Below the pieces are notes generated by a model. The model was not told where the DNA came from. It saw only the letters and a list, made by a program, of their open reading frames with translations, and did no database searches. Positions 8,536 to 16,328 of a DNA stretch of 64,000 nt are shown here, one piece after another; position 1 is the stretch's first letter; each line of letters starts with the position of its first letter. Origin of the DNA: Devosia marina (GTDB lineage: Bacteria; Pseudomonadota; Alphaproteobacteria; Rhizobiales; Devosiaceae); the NCBI RefSeq assembly GCF_009758415.1, contig NZ_WQRF01000002.1, positions 558,001 to 622,000 on the forward strand. The letters are read 5' to 3'. The translations under genes and the position numbers were made by a program.

Positions 8536-10119
8536 ATGTTTGAGAGCTTAAGCGACCGGCTTGGCAAGATTTTCGAAGGACTGCGTGGACGCGGCGCGCT
8601 GAACGCTGCCGATGTCGACGCTGCCATGCGCGAAATCCGCCGGGCGCTGATCGAGGCCGACGTTTCGCTCGAAGTGGTGCGCGCCTTTGTCGAGCAGGTG
8701 CGCGAGCGTGCCGTGGGCGCCGAAGTGACGCGTTCGGTGACGCCGGGCCAGCAGGTGGTCAAGATCGTCAATGACGAGCTTGTGCAGGTCCTGGGGTCCG
8801 ACGCCGTCACCATCGACCTCAATGCGCCTGCGCCCGTGACCCTTTTGATGGTGGGCCTGCAGGGCTCGGGCAAGACCACGACGACGGCCAAGATCGCCAA
8901 GCGGCTCAAGGACCGACAGAAAAAGAAAGTCCTGCTCGCCTCGCTCGATACGCGCCGCCCCGCCGCCATGGAACAGTTGCGCGTACTGGGCGAACAGGTT
9001 GGCGTCGACACGCTGCCGATCGTGACCACGGAAACTCCAGTCGAGATTGCCCGCCGCGCCGAGCGCGAGGGTCGGCTGGGTGGCTATGATGTGCTCATTC
9101 TCGATACGGCGGGTCGCACCCATATCGATGAAGAGCTGATGGAAGAAACCGTTGCCATCAAGGACATCGCCAAGCCGCATGAAATCCTGCTTGTCGTCGA
9201 TGCGCTGACCGGCCAGGACGCGATCAATGTAGCGCGCTCTTTTGACGGACGGCTGGACGTCACCGGCATTGTGATGACCCGCGTCGATGGCGATGGACGC
9301 GGCGGCGCGGCGCTGTCGATGCGCGCGGCCACCGGCAAGCCGATCAAGCTGATCGGTGTGGGTGAAAAGATGGATGCGCTGGAGGATTTCCATCCCTCCC
9401 GCATAGCCGACCGCATTCTGGGCATGGGCGATATCGTCTCGCTGGTCGAAAAGGCCGCCGAGCATGTCTCGGCCGAAGACGCCCAGAAGATGGCGAAGAA
9501 GCTCAAGAAGGGCGCCTTCGACTTCGAGGATCTGCGCAGCCAATTGCAGCAGATGAAGAAGATGGGCGGCATGGGCGGGCTGATGGGCCTGCTGCCCGGC
9601 GCCGGGCAGCTCAAAAAGGCCATGGCGGGGGCCAATGTCGATGAGAAGGTGTTTGACCGCCAGATCGCCATCATCAATTCGATGACCAAAAAGGAGCGGG
9701 CCAATCCGGACCTGCTCAATGCTTCACGCCGCAAGCGCATTGCTGCAGGCGCGGGCGTCGAAGTCTCGGAAATCAACAAGCTGGCCAAGCAGCACCGCCA
9801 GATGGCGGACATGATGAAAAAGGTCAGCAAGGGCGGCATGGGCTCTCTGGCCGGCATGTTTGGCGGCAAGATGGGTGGGATGATGGGCGGCATGCCCGAT
9901 CTCTCCAAGATGGATCCCAAGCAGCTCGAAGCCATGGCCCGCCAGGCCGGCGTCGATCCCGAACAATTGAAGGGTCTGCCTTCAGCTGACGTGCCGGCAC
10001 AGAAATCGCTGCCCAGCGACGTCAATGCGCTTCTCAAATCCTCCGGCGGACCGGCTCTGCCCGGTCTTGGCGGAGCGCCCCGTTTCCCTGGCCTGCCGGG
10101 CCTGGGCAAAAAGAAATAA
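8536..10119 (+). CDS. ffh: Signal recognition particle protein Ffh
   Basis: GTPase subunit of SRP; binds the 4.5S RNA and signal sequences and delivers nascent chains to FtsY. Domains in order are N (1-90), G with G1 GLQGSGKTT at about 107-115, DTAGRTH and TRVDGDGRGG, then the methionine-rich M domain (GGMGGLMGLLPG and further Met runs from about 340). The C-terminus is extended and Gly/Pro/Leu-rich. The ATG at 8536 follows AAAAGGA. The full length is 527 residues. It is followed 39 bases later by rpsP, the usual order in this group. No ffs gene is visible nearby. Confidence 0.97.
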   Translation: MFESLSDRLGKIFEGLRGRGALNAADVDAAMREIRRALIEADVSLEVVRAFVEQVRERAVGAEVTRSVTPGQQVVKIVNDELVQVLGSDAVTIDLNAPAPVTLLMVGLQGSGKTTTTAKIAKRLKDRQKKKVLLASLDTRRPAAMEQLRVLGEQVGVDTLPIVTTETPVEIARRAEREGRLGGYDVLILDTAGRTHIDEELMEETVAIKDIAKPHEILLVVDALTGQDAINVARSFDGRLDVTGIVMTRVDGDGRGGAALSMRAATGKPIKLIGVGEKMDALEDFHPSRIADRILGMGDIVSLVEKAAEHVSAEDAQKMAKKLKKGAFDFEDLRSQLQQMKKMGGMGGLMGLLPGAGQLKKAMAGANVDEKVFDRQIAIINSMTKKERANPDLLNASRRKRIAAGAGVEVSEINKLAKQHRQMADMMKKVSKGGMGSLAGMFGGKMGGMMGGMPDLSKMDPKQLEAMARQAGVDPEQLKGLPSADVPAQKSLPSDVNALLKSSGGPALPGLGGAPRFPGLPGLGKKK

Positions 10120-10158
10120 CCCGTTTCAACCTACTAACGAACTGACAGGACTGATAAA

Positions 10159-10536
10159 ATGGCACTCAAGCTTCGCCTCGCCCGTGGCGGCACCAAGAAG
10201 CGTCCCTTCTACCACATCGTGGTTGCCGATGTGCGCTCGCCGCGCGATGGCCGCTTCATCGAAAAGCTGGGCACCTATAACCCGCTGCTGGCCAAGGATG
10301 CGGAAAACCGCGTCGTGCTGAACGCCGAGCGCGTGCAGCACTGGCTCTCGCATGGCGCGCTGCCGACCGACCGCGTGCTGCGTTTCCTTGATGCCGCCGG
10401 CATTTCCAAGCGCGCTGCTCGCAACAACCCGAACAAGGGTGTGCCCGGCGAAAAGGCCAAGGAACGCGCCGAAGAGCGTGCTGCCCGCGAAGCCGCCGCC
10501 AATGCCCCGGCAGAAGAAGCTGCTTCGGCCGAATAA
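10159..10536 (+). CDS. rpsP: 30S ribosomal protein S16
   Basis: Small-subunit protein required for 30S assembly. The N-terminus [20 protein letters not shown] is the canonical S16 sequence and the body ([27 protein letters not shown]) is fully conserved. After about residue 85 there is an alpha-proteobacterial charged tail rich in Lys, Glu and Ala, giving 125 residues. An AGGACTG box precedes the ATG. It is cotranscribed with ffh and terminated immediately after. The usual downstream partners rimM, trmD and rplS are absent here. Confidence 0.98.
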   Translation: MALKLRLARGGTKKRPFYHIVVADVRSPRDGRFIEKLGTYNPLLAKDAENRVVLNAERVQHWLSHGALPTDRVLRFLDAAGISKRAARNNPNKGVPGEKAKERAEERAAREAAANAPAEEAASAE

Positions 10537-10560
10537 ACCGGTTTGCCGGTTCGAAAACAG

Positions 10561-10596
10561 AATATCCCCGGTCGCGAGACCGGGGATATTTTTTTG
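10561..10596 (+). terminator. Rho-independent terminator of ffh-rpsP
   Basis: A perfect 13-bp stem, AATATCCCCGGTC with GACCGGGGATATT, around a GCGA loop (10561-10590), followed by a run of T. It lies 24 bases after the rpsP stop. This is the strongest terminator in the window. Confidence 0.95.
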
Positions 10597-10620
10597 TTTG
10601 CCGTGATGGGCCCGCCATTC

Positions 10621-10685
10621 GCGCATAGCGCTCATGGCCTTGCCGCCTCAAATCGCTCCACCGGAGCGATTTGCCCTGCGGGACG
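10621..10685 (+). repeat. Three-hairpin intergenic repeat, copy B
   Basis: Hairpin 1 is GCGC-ATA-GCGC (10621-10631). Hairpin 2 has arms AAATCGCTCC (10650-10659) and GGAGCGATTT (10663-10672). The tail hairpin is CCC-TGC-GGG (10674-10682) followed by ACG. It sits between the rpsP terminator and the convergent leuB stop at 10689. Confidence 0.85.
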
Positions 10686-10688
10686 CCG

Positions 10689-11789
10689 TCAAGCCTTCAG
10701 CTTCGCCAGGATCGCTGCGCCCATTTCCTCGGTGCCAACGGTCCTGCAGTTGTCCTGGGCGATGTCGCCGGTGCGCAGGCCGTCGCTGAGGACATCCGAA
10801 ATGGCGTTTTCAACCTGGGTAGCCAGTTCGATCATGTTGAACGAATAGCGCAGCGCCATGGCAAAGGACGCGATCATGGCGATCGGGTTGGCAATGCCCT
10901 GGCCGGCAATGTCGGGGGCCGAGCCGTGGACGGGCTCGTAAAAGGCCTTGCGCTTGCCAGTGGCCGGATCAGGGGCGCCGAGGCTGGCAGAGGGCAGCAT
11001 GCCCAGCGAGCCGGTCAGCATGGCCGCGACGTCGGAGAGAATGTCACCGAACAGGTTGTCGGTGACCATGACGTCGAATTGTTTTGGCGTGCGCACGAGC
11101 TGCATGGCGGCGTTGTCGGCCAGAATGTGGTGCAGCTCGACATCGGCATAATCCTTGGCGACATTGCGGACCACTTCGTCCCAGAGCACGCCGGATTTCA
11201 TGACGTTCTTCTTGTCGGCCGAATGGACCTTGCCGCCGCGAGTGCGGGCCAGGTCGAAGGCGACGCGGGCGATGCGGTCGATTTCATAGGTCTCATAGAC
11301 CTGGGTATCAATGGCGCGCTTCTGCCCGTCACCGAGATCGGTGATGGTCTTGGGCTCGCCGAAATAGACGCCGCCGGTCAGCTCGCGCACGATCAGGATA
11401 TCGAGTCCTTCCACCAGCTCCTTTTTCAGCGAGGATGCCGAAGCCAGAGCCGGGTAGCAGATGGCGGGGCGGAGATTGGCGAAGACGGCCAGTTCCTTGC
11501 GCAGGCGCAGCAGGGCTGCTTCGGGGCGGTGCTCATAGGGTACGGCATCCCATTTGGGGCCGCCCACGGCGCCGAAGATCACTGCATCGGCGGCCTTGGC
11601 CTTTGCGACATCCTCATCGGTGATGGCCACGCCGTGCTTGTCATAGGCAGCACCACCGGCGAGACCCGTGTCGGTCGAGAAATCAGTCAGACCCTCGGCA
11701 TTGGTCCAGGCGATGAGCTTTTCCACCTCGACCATGATTTCGGTGCCGATGCCGTCGCCGGGCAGAAGAAAAAGGGAATGGGTGGCCAT
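10689..11789 (-). CDS. leuB: 3-isopropylmalate dehydrogenase
   Basis: NAD-dependent oxidative decarboxylase of leucine synthesis, converting 3-isopropylmalate to 2-oxoisocaproate. The N-terminus [12 protein letters not shown], the substrate region ([24 protein letters not shown]) and the divalent-metal/NAD motifs ([30 protein letters not shown]) are all present. It has 366 residues. The ATG at 11789 is preceded by GAGGAG; extending the frame upstream adds residues not found in the family. It is the last gene of the minus-strand leuD-ridA-CPBP-leuB set and converges on rpsP. Confidence 0.97.
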   Translation of the reverse strand: MATHSLFLLPGDGIGTEIMVEVEKLIAWTNAEGLTDFSTDTGLAGGAAYDKHGVAITDEDVAKAKAADAVIFGAVGGPKWDAVPYEHRPEAALLRLRKELAVFANLRPAICYPALASASSLKKELVEGLDILIVRELTGGVYFGEPKTITDLGDGQKRAIDTQVYETYEIDRIARVAFDLARTRGGKVHSADKKNVMKSGVLWDEVVRNVAKDYADVELHHILADNAAMQLVRTPKQFDVMVTDNLFGDILSDVAAMLTGSLGMLPSASLGAPDPATGKRKAFYEPVHGSAPDIAGQGIANPIAMIASFAMALRYSFNMIELATQVENAISDVLSDGLRTGDIAQDNCRTVGTEEMGAAILAKLKA

Positions 11790-11807
11790 ATTGGGAAAAG
11801 CTCCTCG

Positions 11808-11825
11808 CCGTACTGGTGGGTACAC
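11808..11825 (-). promoter_or_regulatory. Weak CCGTAC-N6-GTAC motif before leuB
   Basis: CCGTAC, six bases, then GTACAC, 19-36 bases upstream of the leuB ATG. It has the same spacing as the perfect palindromes before leuD and ilvD, but the right half-site is degenerate and it lies very close to the ribosome binding site. Confidence 0.35.
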
Positions 11826-11876
11826 CTGAATTTGGTGCCGACATACAAGGTTTTCGGGCGCTTGCGCAAGGCGGCT

Positions 11877-12515
11877 TCAGGCAAATCCGTTCCGCGCGAA
11901 GAGCACCCAGAAGGCAAAGACGTTGGTGAGCATGTGCGCCAGGCTCACATAGAACACCGAACCAGTCCGCCAGGCGACCCAGGCCCAGAAAAGACCCAGG
12001 GCTGATGCCCCGCCGACAAGGGCCAATGCCCCGCCATCGAAGACAATATCATGGCTGAGAGCCAGGGGGATATGCCAGGCGGTGAAAAGCACCCAGCCGA
12101 GCCAGAAGCCGAGACGCGGCTTGTCCCGAAATGTCCCCAGGAAACCACCGCGCCAGGCCATTTCCTCGAGCGGGCCGTTAATGGCGGCGATCAGCAGGGC
12201 GAGATACATGCTGCCCTGGGTGAGGATCGAGGTGTTGGGTACGAAATTGGCGAGCGCCACAATGCCGACCTGCACGAGCAAGAGCGGAATGATCCACCAG
12301 TCGCGCCAGCGCAGTTTCTCGGTGAAGAGCCGCCCGTCACTGCCCTCCAGGGCATGCCAACCGATGACGGGCAGGCAGAAGAACAGCCAGTAGAAGGTCA
12401 GGGAGAACAGATAGCCATATTGCGGGTGCCAGGCAGTCAGCGCCGGTACGATGAAAAACAGCGCCCCGATCAGGAGCGCTGCATGAGAAGTGAGGACGAT
12501 CTGTTTTCTGTTCAT
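11877..12515 (-). CDS. CPBP family intramembrane metalloprotease
   Basis: A 212-residue polytopic membrane protein of the CAAX-protease/bacteriocin-processing (CPBP, Abi) family. The catalytic motif EEMAWRG (about residues 117-123) matches EExxxRG, followed by a conserved FTAWHIPLAL histidine segment and a later LAHMLTN histidine. About six membrane segments are visible. Relatives cleave prenylated or other membrane substrates or act in bacteriocin self-immunity; the substrate here is unknown. It lies 14 bases after ridA and 87 bases before leuB on the same strand, so it is probably cotranscribed with leucine genes although no metabolic link is known. Confidence 0.85.
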   Translation of the reverse strand: MNRKQIVLTSHAALLIGALFFIVPALTAWHPQYGYLFSLTFYWLFFCLPVIGWHALEGSDGRLFTEKLRWRDWWIIPLLLVQVGIVALANFVPNTSILTQGSMYLALLIAAINGPLEEMAWRGGFLGTFRDKPRLGFWLGWVLFTAWHIPLALSHDIVFDGGALALVGGASALGLFWAWVAWRTGSVFYVSLAHMLTNVFAFWVLFARNGFA

Positions 12516-12529
12516 CGCCCGGGCCGGAA

Positions 12530-12925
12530 TCAGACGTGGCTGGTGGCCGCGCCGAGGCGGGCGGTAACCTCGATCTCGATCTTCATGCCCTCTTCGATCA
12601 TCGCAACGATGAGCATGGAGGCGGCGGGCCGGATATCCTTGAAGACCGGACCAACGGCAGCGACGACTTCATCCACGTAAGAGCGGTCACCGACATTATA
12701 GACGACCCGAACGGTGTCGGCGATGGACGCGCCGGCTTCCTTGAGCGCCTTGTCGATGGTGGCCAGAGCATTCCTGGCCTGCTCGCCGACGCTCTCGGGC
12801 ATTGTCATCGTGGCATAGTCATAGCCTGTCGTGCCAGACACATAGATAGTGTCCTCATGCCGCACAGCGCGGGAATAGCCGAAAGTGGCTTCAAACGGGG
12901 AGCCGGTGGAAACGCGCTGGACCAA
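12530..12925 (-). CDS. Rid (YjgF/YER057c) family protein lacking the RidA arginine
   Basis: A 131-residue Rid-superfamily protein: IYVSGTTGYD, a central EQARNALATIDKAL helix and a C-terminal MKIEIEVTA strand. Archetypal RidA hydrolyses reactive enamine/imine intermediates released in branched-chain amino acid synthesis and needs an arginine in the PARxxVEV segment. Here the equivalent stretch reads RPAASMLIVAM, so that arginine is replaced by Ala102. This points to a non-RidA Rid subgroup or altered chemistry. The only good start is TTG at 12925, after AAAGAGA. It sits 22 bases after leuD in the same orientation. Confidence 0.85.
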   Translation of the reverse strand: MVQRVSTGSPFEATFGYSRAVRHEDTIYVSGTTGYDYATMTMPESVGEQARNALATIDKALKEAGASIADTVRVVYNVGDRSYVDEVVAAVGPVFKDIRPAASMLIVAMIEEGMKIEIEVTARLGAATSHV

Positions 12926-12947
12926 TTTTGTCTCTTTGCTTGTTGGG

Positions 12948-13553
12948 TTAGAGCCAGGGGCGCTCGGCCGCCATCTTGCTTTCGAAGGCGGAGATGGAGG
13001 GGTCGGATTTCAGCGTGCCGGCAATGTCGTCGAGGCCTTCGAGCAGGATCTGCTTGCGGGAAGGGTCGATGTCGAAATTGAGCGTGCCGCCGTCTGGGCC
13101 TTTGATCGTTTGGGCTTCGAGGTCGACTGTCAGCGTGGCATTGGAGCCGCGCTCGGCATCATCGAGCAGGAGCTTGAGTTGCTCGGGCGTCACAACCAGC
13201 GGCAGAATGCCGTTCTTGAAGCAGTTATTGTAGAAAATGTCGGCGAAGCTGGTGGAGATCACGCAGCGGATGCCGAAATCGAGCAGCGCCCAGGGGGCGT
13301 GTTCGCGGCTGGAGCCACAACCGAAATTATCGCCGGCGATGATGATCTGCGCGTTGCGATAGGCGGGCTTATTGAGCACGAATTCGGAGTTCTCCGAACC
13401 GTCCTCATTATAGCGCATCTCGGAAAACAGCGCGGTGCCGAGACCGGTGCGCTTGATGGTTTTCAGATATTGCTTGGGGATGATCATGTCGGTGTCGATA
13501 TTGATGATCGGCAGGGGTGCCGCGACACCGGTCAGGGTGGTGAATTTATCCAT
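12948..13553 (-). CDS. leuD: 3-isopropylmalate dehydratase small subunit
   Basis: Small (swivel-domain) subunit that with LeuC isomerises 2- to 3-isopropylmalate. The sequence has [14 protein letters not shown] near the N-terminus and the [17 protein letters not shown] core, ending with a normal C-terminus at 201 residues. The start ATG at 13553 is clear. It is the first gene of a minus-strand set continuing with a Rid protein, a CPBP protease and leuB. The large subunit gene leuC is not in this window. A strong palindrome lies 65 bases upstream. Confidence 0.97.
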   Translation of the reverse strand: MDKFTTLTGVAAPLPIINIDTDMIIPKQYLKTIKRTGLGTALFSEMRYNEDGSENSEFVLNKPAYRNAQIIIAGDNFGCGSSREHAPWALLDFGIRCVISTSFADIFYNNCFKNGILPLVVTPEQLKLLLDDAERGSNATLTVDLEAQTIKGPDGGTLNFDIDPSRKQILLEGLDDIAGTLKSDPSISAFESKMAAERPWL

Positions 13554-13617
13554 GGGGCTGCTGGACCTCGCTGTTGACCACGGTCATTGCGCGAAAGCGG
13601 GGTTTCGGTCAAGCCTG

Positions 13618-13639
13618 AACCGTACCGAAGCGTACGGTT
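13618..13639 (-). promoter_or_regulatory. Palindromic operator candidate upstream of leuD
   Basis: Perfect 8-bp inverted repeat AACCGTAC, spacer CGAAGC, GTACGGTT, 65-86 bases before the leuD start. A nearly identical site (CCGTAC-N6-GTACGG) lies 92-109 bases upstream of ilvD at 61271. The shared architecture in front of two branched-chain amino acid genes suggests one transcription factor; its identity is not known. Confidence 0.6.
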
Positions 13640-14142
13640 GGGGCCCGGGCACGCCACCTTGGTCCACAATTTGTGCGTGAAGGCGCGCCGGCCGGCATCG
13701 TCGCCTCCGGTTTTGCATTGGACGTATCCCGAGGCGCGTGCGTCTCAGTAAAACTAAGTAATAGAGACGTCGCCGCCCCATGGGCCATGCGCGCGTAGCG
13801 CTTATGGCCTTCTCGCCTCAAATCTCTCCACCGGAGAGATTTGCCCTTCGGGACGGGTCGAAGGATGCCGGGTTTCTCCTGCCGTCGTGGCCCCTATTGA
13901 TCGCTCGTCGCAAGGTGGCCCGACTGGCAGGCGAGCCCTGGAGCGAATCCAGTCTCACCGGCTCCTCCCGCAACTGTTCGCTGCAGTCCGCCCATCGCGG
14001 GAGAGATGGGTGGGAGGATAAGGGCGGTTTTGGATGCGGGGATATCTTTTTGGCAGCGGGAGTAATCGACCCCTTATTGACCCCTTGATGCCCTGCCTCG
14101 CGTGCCCGATAACGGACACGGATTAAGCCCGTGGTATTGGTG
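13640..14142. other. Gene-free stretch between leuD and fosA-like gene
   Basis: Apart from the repeat copy at 13791-13866 I see no coding sequence. The segment at 13920-14060 is composed of patches such as CAGCGGGAGTAATCGACC and CCCATCGCGGGAGAGATGGGTGGG. It may be remnant DNA brought in with the adjoining fosA-like gene, but no integrase or transposase trace is visible. Confidence 0.5.
13791..13866 (+). repeat. Three-hairpin intergenic repeat, copy C
   Basis: Hairpin 1 is GCGC-GTA-GCGC (13791-13801). Hairpin 2 has arms AAATCTCTCC (13830-13839) and GGAGAGATTT (13843-13852). The tail hairpin is CCC-TTC-GGG (13854-13862) followed by ACGG. Compared with copy B, the hairpin 2 arms differ at matched positions on both sides. 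Confidence 0.85.
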
Positions 14143-14556
14143 ATGAGCACGAGCGTAAGCGGACTAAACCATATTACCCTGGCGGTCGCTGACGTCGAGC
14201 GATCACCAGAGTTCTATCGTGACGTGCTCGGCTGTGCCGTCAGAGCGATATGGTCAGATGGTGCCTATTTGGAAGCAGGATCGCTTTGGCTATGCTTGTC
14301 TCGCGATGAGGAGGTGGGGTCTGCACTTCGCCCGGATTACACCCACATCGCGTTTAGCGTACCTGAAGAATCCTACAGTGAACTAAGCGCTCGGGTGTCT
14401 GCGACTGCTACAATATGGAAAGACAATCGGAGCGAAGGTGCTTCGAGTTATTTTTTGGACCCTGACGGGCATAAGCTCGAGTTGCACGTGGGGTCACTGC
14501 AATCGCGACTTGCCTATTATCGAGAGCACCCGGGTAAGGGCGTAACAATCCTCTAG
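14143..14556 (+). CDS. fosA: FosA-type fosfomycin-modifying glutathione transferase
   Basis: A 137-residue glyoxalase/VOC-fold enzyme closely resembling FosA, a metal- and K+-dependent transferase that opens the fosfomycin epoxide with glutathione. Expected metal ligands are His10 (LNHITLAV), His68 (DYTHIAF) and Glu113 (HKLELHVGS). The phosphonate and potassium region NRSEGASSYFLDPDGHK is intact, with Lys93 before it and Arg122 after it. The ATG at 14143 is chosen over an upstream GTG. Codons ending in A or T (cta, tca, aga, ata) are much commoner than in neighbours, suggesting acquisition. It stands alone. Resistance activity is predicted from motifs only. Confidence 0.85.
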   Translation: MSTSVSGLNHITLAVADVERSPEFYRDVLGCAVRAIWSDGAYLEAGSLWLCLSRDEEVGSALRPDYTHIAFSVPEESYSELSARVSATATIWKDNRSEGASSYFLDPDGHKLELHVGSLQSRLAYYREHPGKGVTIL

Positions 14557-14721
14557 CGGCGGCTTTATTATCTGCCAGGGCAAAAGCCGACTGACAGCAA
14601 GCCACCCCGCATCTGACAACTAACTAACTGCAGAACCCCCGGCCTAAAGCCGAGGGTGACGGCCGGTTGTGATGGTAGCGGCAGCGGCCAGACCGGATGT
14701 CCGGTCCGGTTGTTCCTCAGA

Positions 14722-15675
14722 TCAGGCCGCCAGGCTTTCCCGTGCGCCGACGCCGAGCATGATGTTGAGGTTCTGGACGGCCGCGCCAGAGGCGCCTTTG
14801 CCCAGATTGTCATAGACCGCGCAGATCGTGGCCTGATTGAGTGCGTCATTGGCAAAGACGTGCAGGGTGAGCGTATTGGTGCCGTTATGGGCCTGCGGGT
14901 CGAGCGCTGCGGTCTTGCCCAGGCTTGGGTCGTAGGGCGCCACCTGGACGAAGCTGTCGGGGATGGCGGCGTAATAGTCGCTCAGGGCAGCGTGAAGATC
15001 CTTGCCTGTGGGGATCTCGGCCGACATGTCGGTGTGAATGGGCAGTGAAGTCGACATGCCTTGCGCGAAATTGCCCACGACCGGTTCGAACAGCGGCGCG
15101 CGGCCGAGCTTGGCGTAGTGCGCCATTTCGGGCAGGTGCTTGTGCTGGAAGGTCAGCGCATAGGGCATGTACTGGCTGGCGCCGGCGCCCTGAGCCTCAT
15201 AATCCTCGATCATCTGCCGGCCGCCGCCGGAATAGCCCGAGACGCCGTGATAGGTGAGCGGAAAATCGGCCGGTAGCAGCCGCGCCTCGATCAGCGGGCG
15301 GGCAGCGGCAATCAGACCCTGCGGCCAGCAGCCGGGATTGGCGACAAAGCGCGCCTTGGCGATCTCGTCGGCCTGGTCCGGGGCCATTTCGGCAAAGCCA
15401 TAGGCCCAGCCCTCGGCCACGCGATGGGCGGTAGAGGCGTCGATGACGCGGGTGGTGTCGTTCTCGATCAGGGCAACGCTTTCCCTGGCCGCGTCGTCTG
15501 GCAGGCAGAGGATGGCGACGTCCGCCGCGTTGAGCAGGCGCTTGCGCTCTTCGAGGTCCTTGCGCTTGTCATGGGCGATGGAGATGACTTCGAGGTCGCG
15601 CCGGCTAGCCAGGCGCTCGCGGATCTGCAGTCCGGTGGTGCCGGCTTCGCCGTCGATGAAGATTTTTGCGACCAT
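14722..15675 (-). CDS. argC: N-acetyl-gamma-glutamyl-phosphate reductase
   Basis: NADPH-dependent reductase of the arginine pathway, making N-acetylglutamate semialdehyde. The N-terminus MVAKIFIDGEAGTTGLQI is the short (type 2) ArgC form, the catalytic cysteine lies in FVANPGCWPQGLI, and LTYHGVSGYSGGG follows. The length is 317 residues, usual for type 2. The open frame continues far upstream but only because it overlaps the next gene in another frame; the ATG at 15675 with GGAGGCTG upstream is the real start. A GACCGGA/TCCGGTC hairpin lies 18-33 bases past the stop. Confidence 0.96.
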   Translation of the reverse strand: MVAKIFIDGEAGTTGLQIRERLASRRDLEVISIAHDKRKDLEERKRLLNAADVAILCLPDDAARESVALIENDTTRVIDASTAHRVAEGWAYGFAEMAPDQADEIAKARFVANPGCWPQGLIAAARPLIEARLLPADFPLTYHGVSGYSGGGRQMIEDYEAQGAGASQYMPYALTFQHKHLPEMAHYAKLGRAPLFEPVVGNFAQGMSTSLPIHTDMSAEIPTGKDLHAALSDYYAAIPDSFVQVAPYDPSLGKTAALDPQAHNGTNTLTLHVFANDALNQATICAVYDNLGKGASGAAVQNLNIMLGVGARESLAA

Positions 15676-15727
15676 GATACAGCCTCCAGTTGCGACGGGG
15701 AGTACATGAGGCCGCATGCAGCCTGCG

Positions 15728-16192
15728 TCAAGTTTTCTGGGCCAGGATGGCGTCGATCGCCTCAAGCATGTGTCGCCAGCCGCGTTCGGTCTGGGGCAGC
15801 GCCCCGGCCTGCGACTGATCCAGATCATCATAGAGGGTGACGATGCTGCCGGGGCCTTCCGGTTCGGGCTCGATGATGATGGTGATAATTGCCGGATCGT
15901 TCTTTTCGGCGATGTCGGTGATATGGGTGTGCCGGATGCGCGTGGGGCGGTCGAGGGCGAGGAAAGTGCCCCAGTTTTGTAGCGTCCTGCCATCCTCAAG
16001 GGTTTCGATGGCAAAGCGGCCCTGGACCTGTGGATCATAACTGAAGGCGGTGATCTTGCCGTTGTCGCAGCGCTGCGAAAGCCAGGCTTCCTGCCAGCGC
16101 CGCACCTGTTCAGGCTCGACGAAAGCGTCAAAGACGCTTTCGGGGGGCGCGGCGAACCTATGGGTAACCTTGGCTTCGAGCTTGTGCTGCAT
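15728..16192 (-). CDS. SRPBCC (AHSA1-like) family protein
   Basis: A 154-residue START/Bet v1-like protein. The pattern HRFAAPPESVFDAFVEPEQVRRW at the N-terminus, a central ALDRPTRIRHTHI strand and a C-terminal helix (GWRHMLEAIDAIL) match the AHSA1/polyketide-cyclase type. Such proteins bind hydrophobic ligands; roles vary and none can be assigned here. The ATG at 16192 is chosen because the family starts at this point. It lies 52 bases before argC on the same strand and divergent from deoD. Confidence 0.8.
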   Translation of the reverse strand: MQHKLEAKVTHRFAAPPESVFDAFVEPEQVRRWQEAWLSQRCDNGKITAFSYDPQVQGRFAIETLEDGRTLQNWGTFLALDRPTRIRHTHITDIAEKNDPAIITIIIEPEPEGPGSIVTLYDDLDQSQAGALPQTERGWRHMLEAIDAILAQKT

Positions 16193-16328
16193 GAAGGGCC
16201 AGTCCTGTTGGGTCAAAGGAACAATGCACGATGGCCGCAGGCGTTCCCAGCCGCTGGTTGTCAACTGCCAGGCGGGGTGGCAAAGATCGGGGTCAAGGAC
16301 AGACACAGGACAAGAAAAGAGTGCGCCC

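Noticed and set aside
14722..16131. argC reading frame extending 150 codons upstream, as if fused to the SRPBCC gene
   Set aside because: The extra part is in a different frame from the SRPBCC gene and has no homology pattern. The family start MVAKIFIDGEAGTTG with its own ribosome binding site explains argC.
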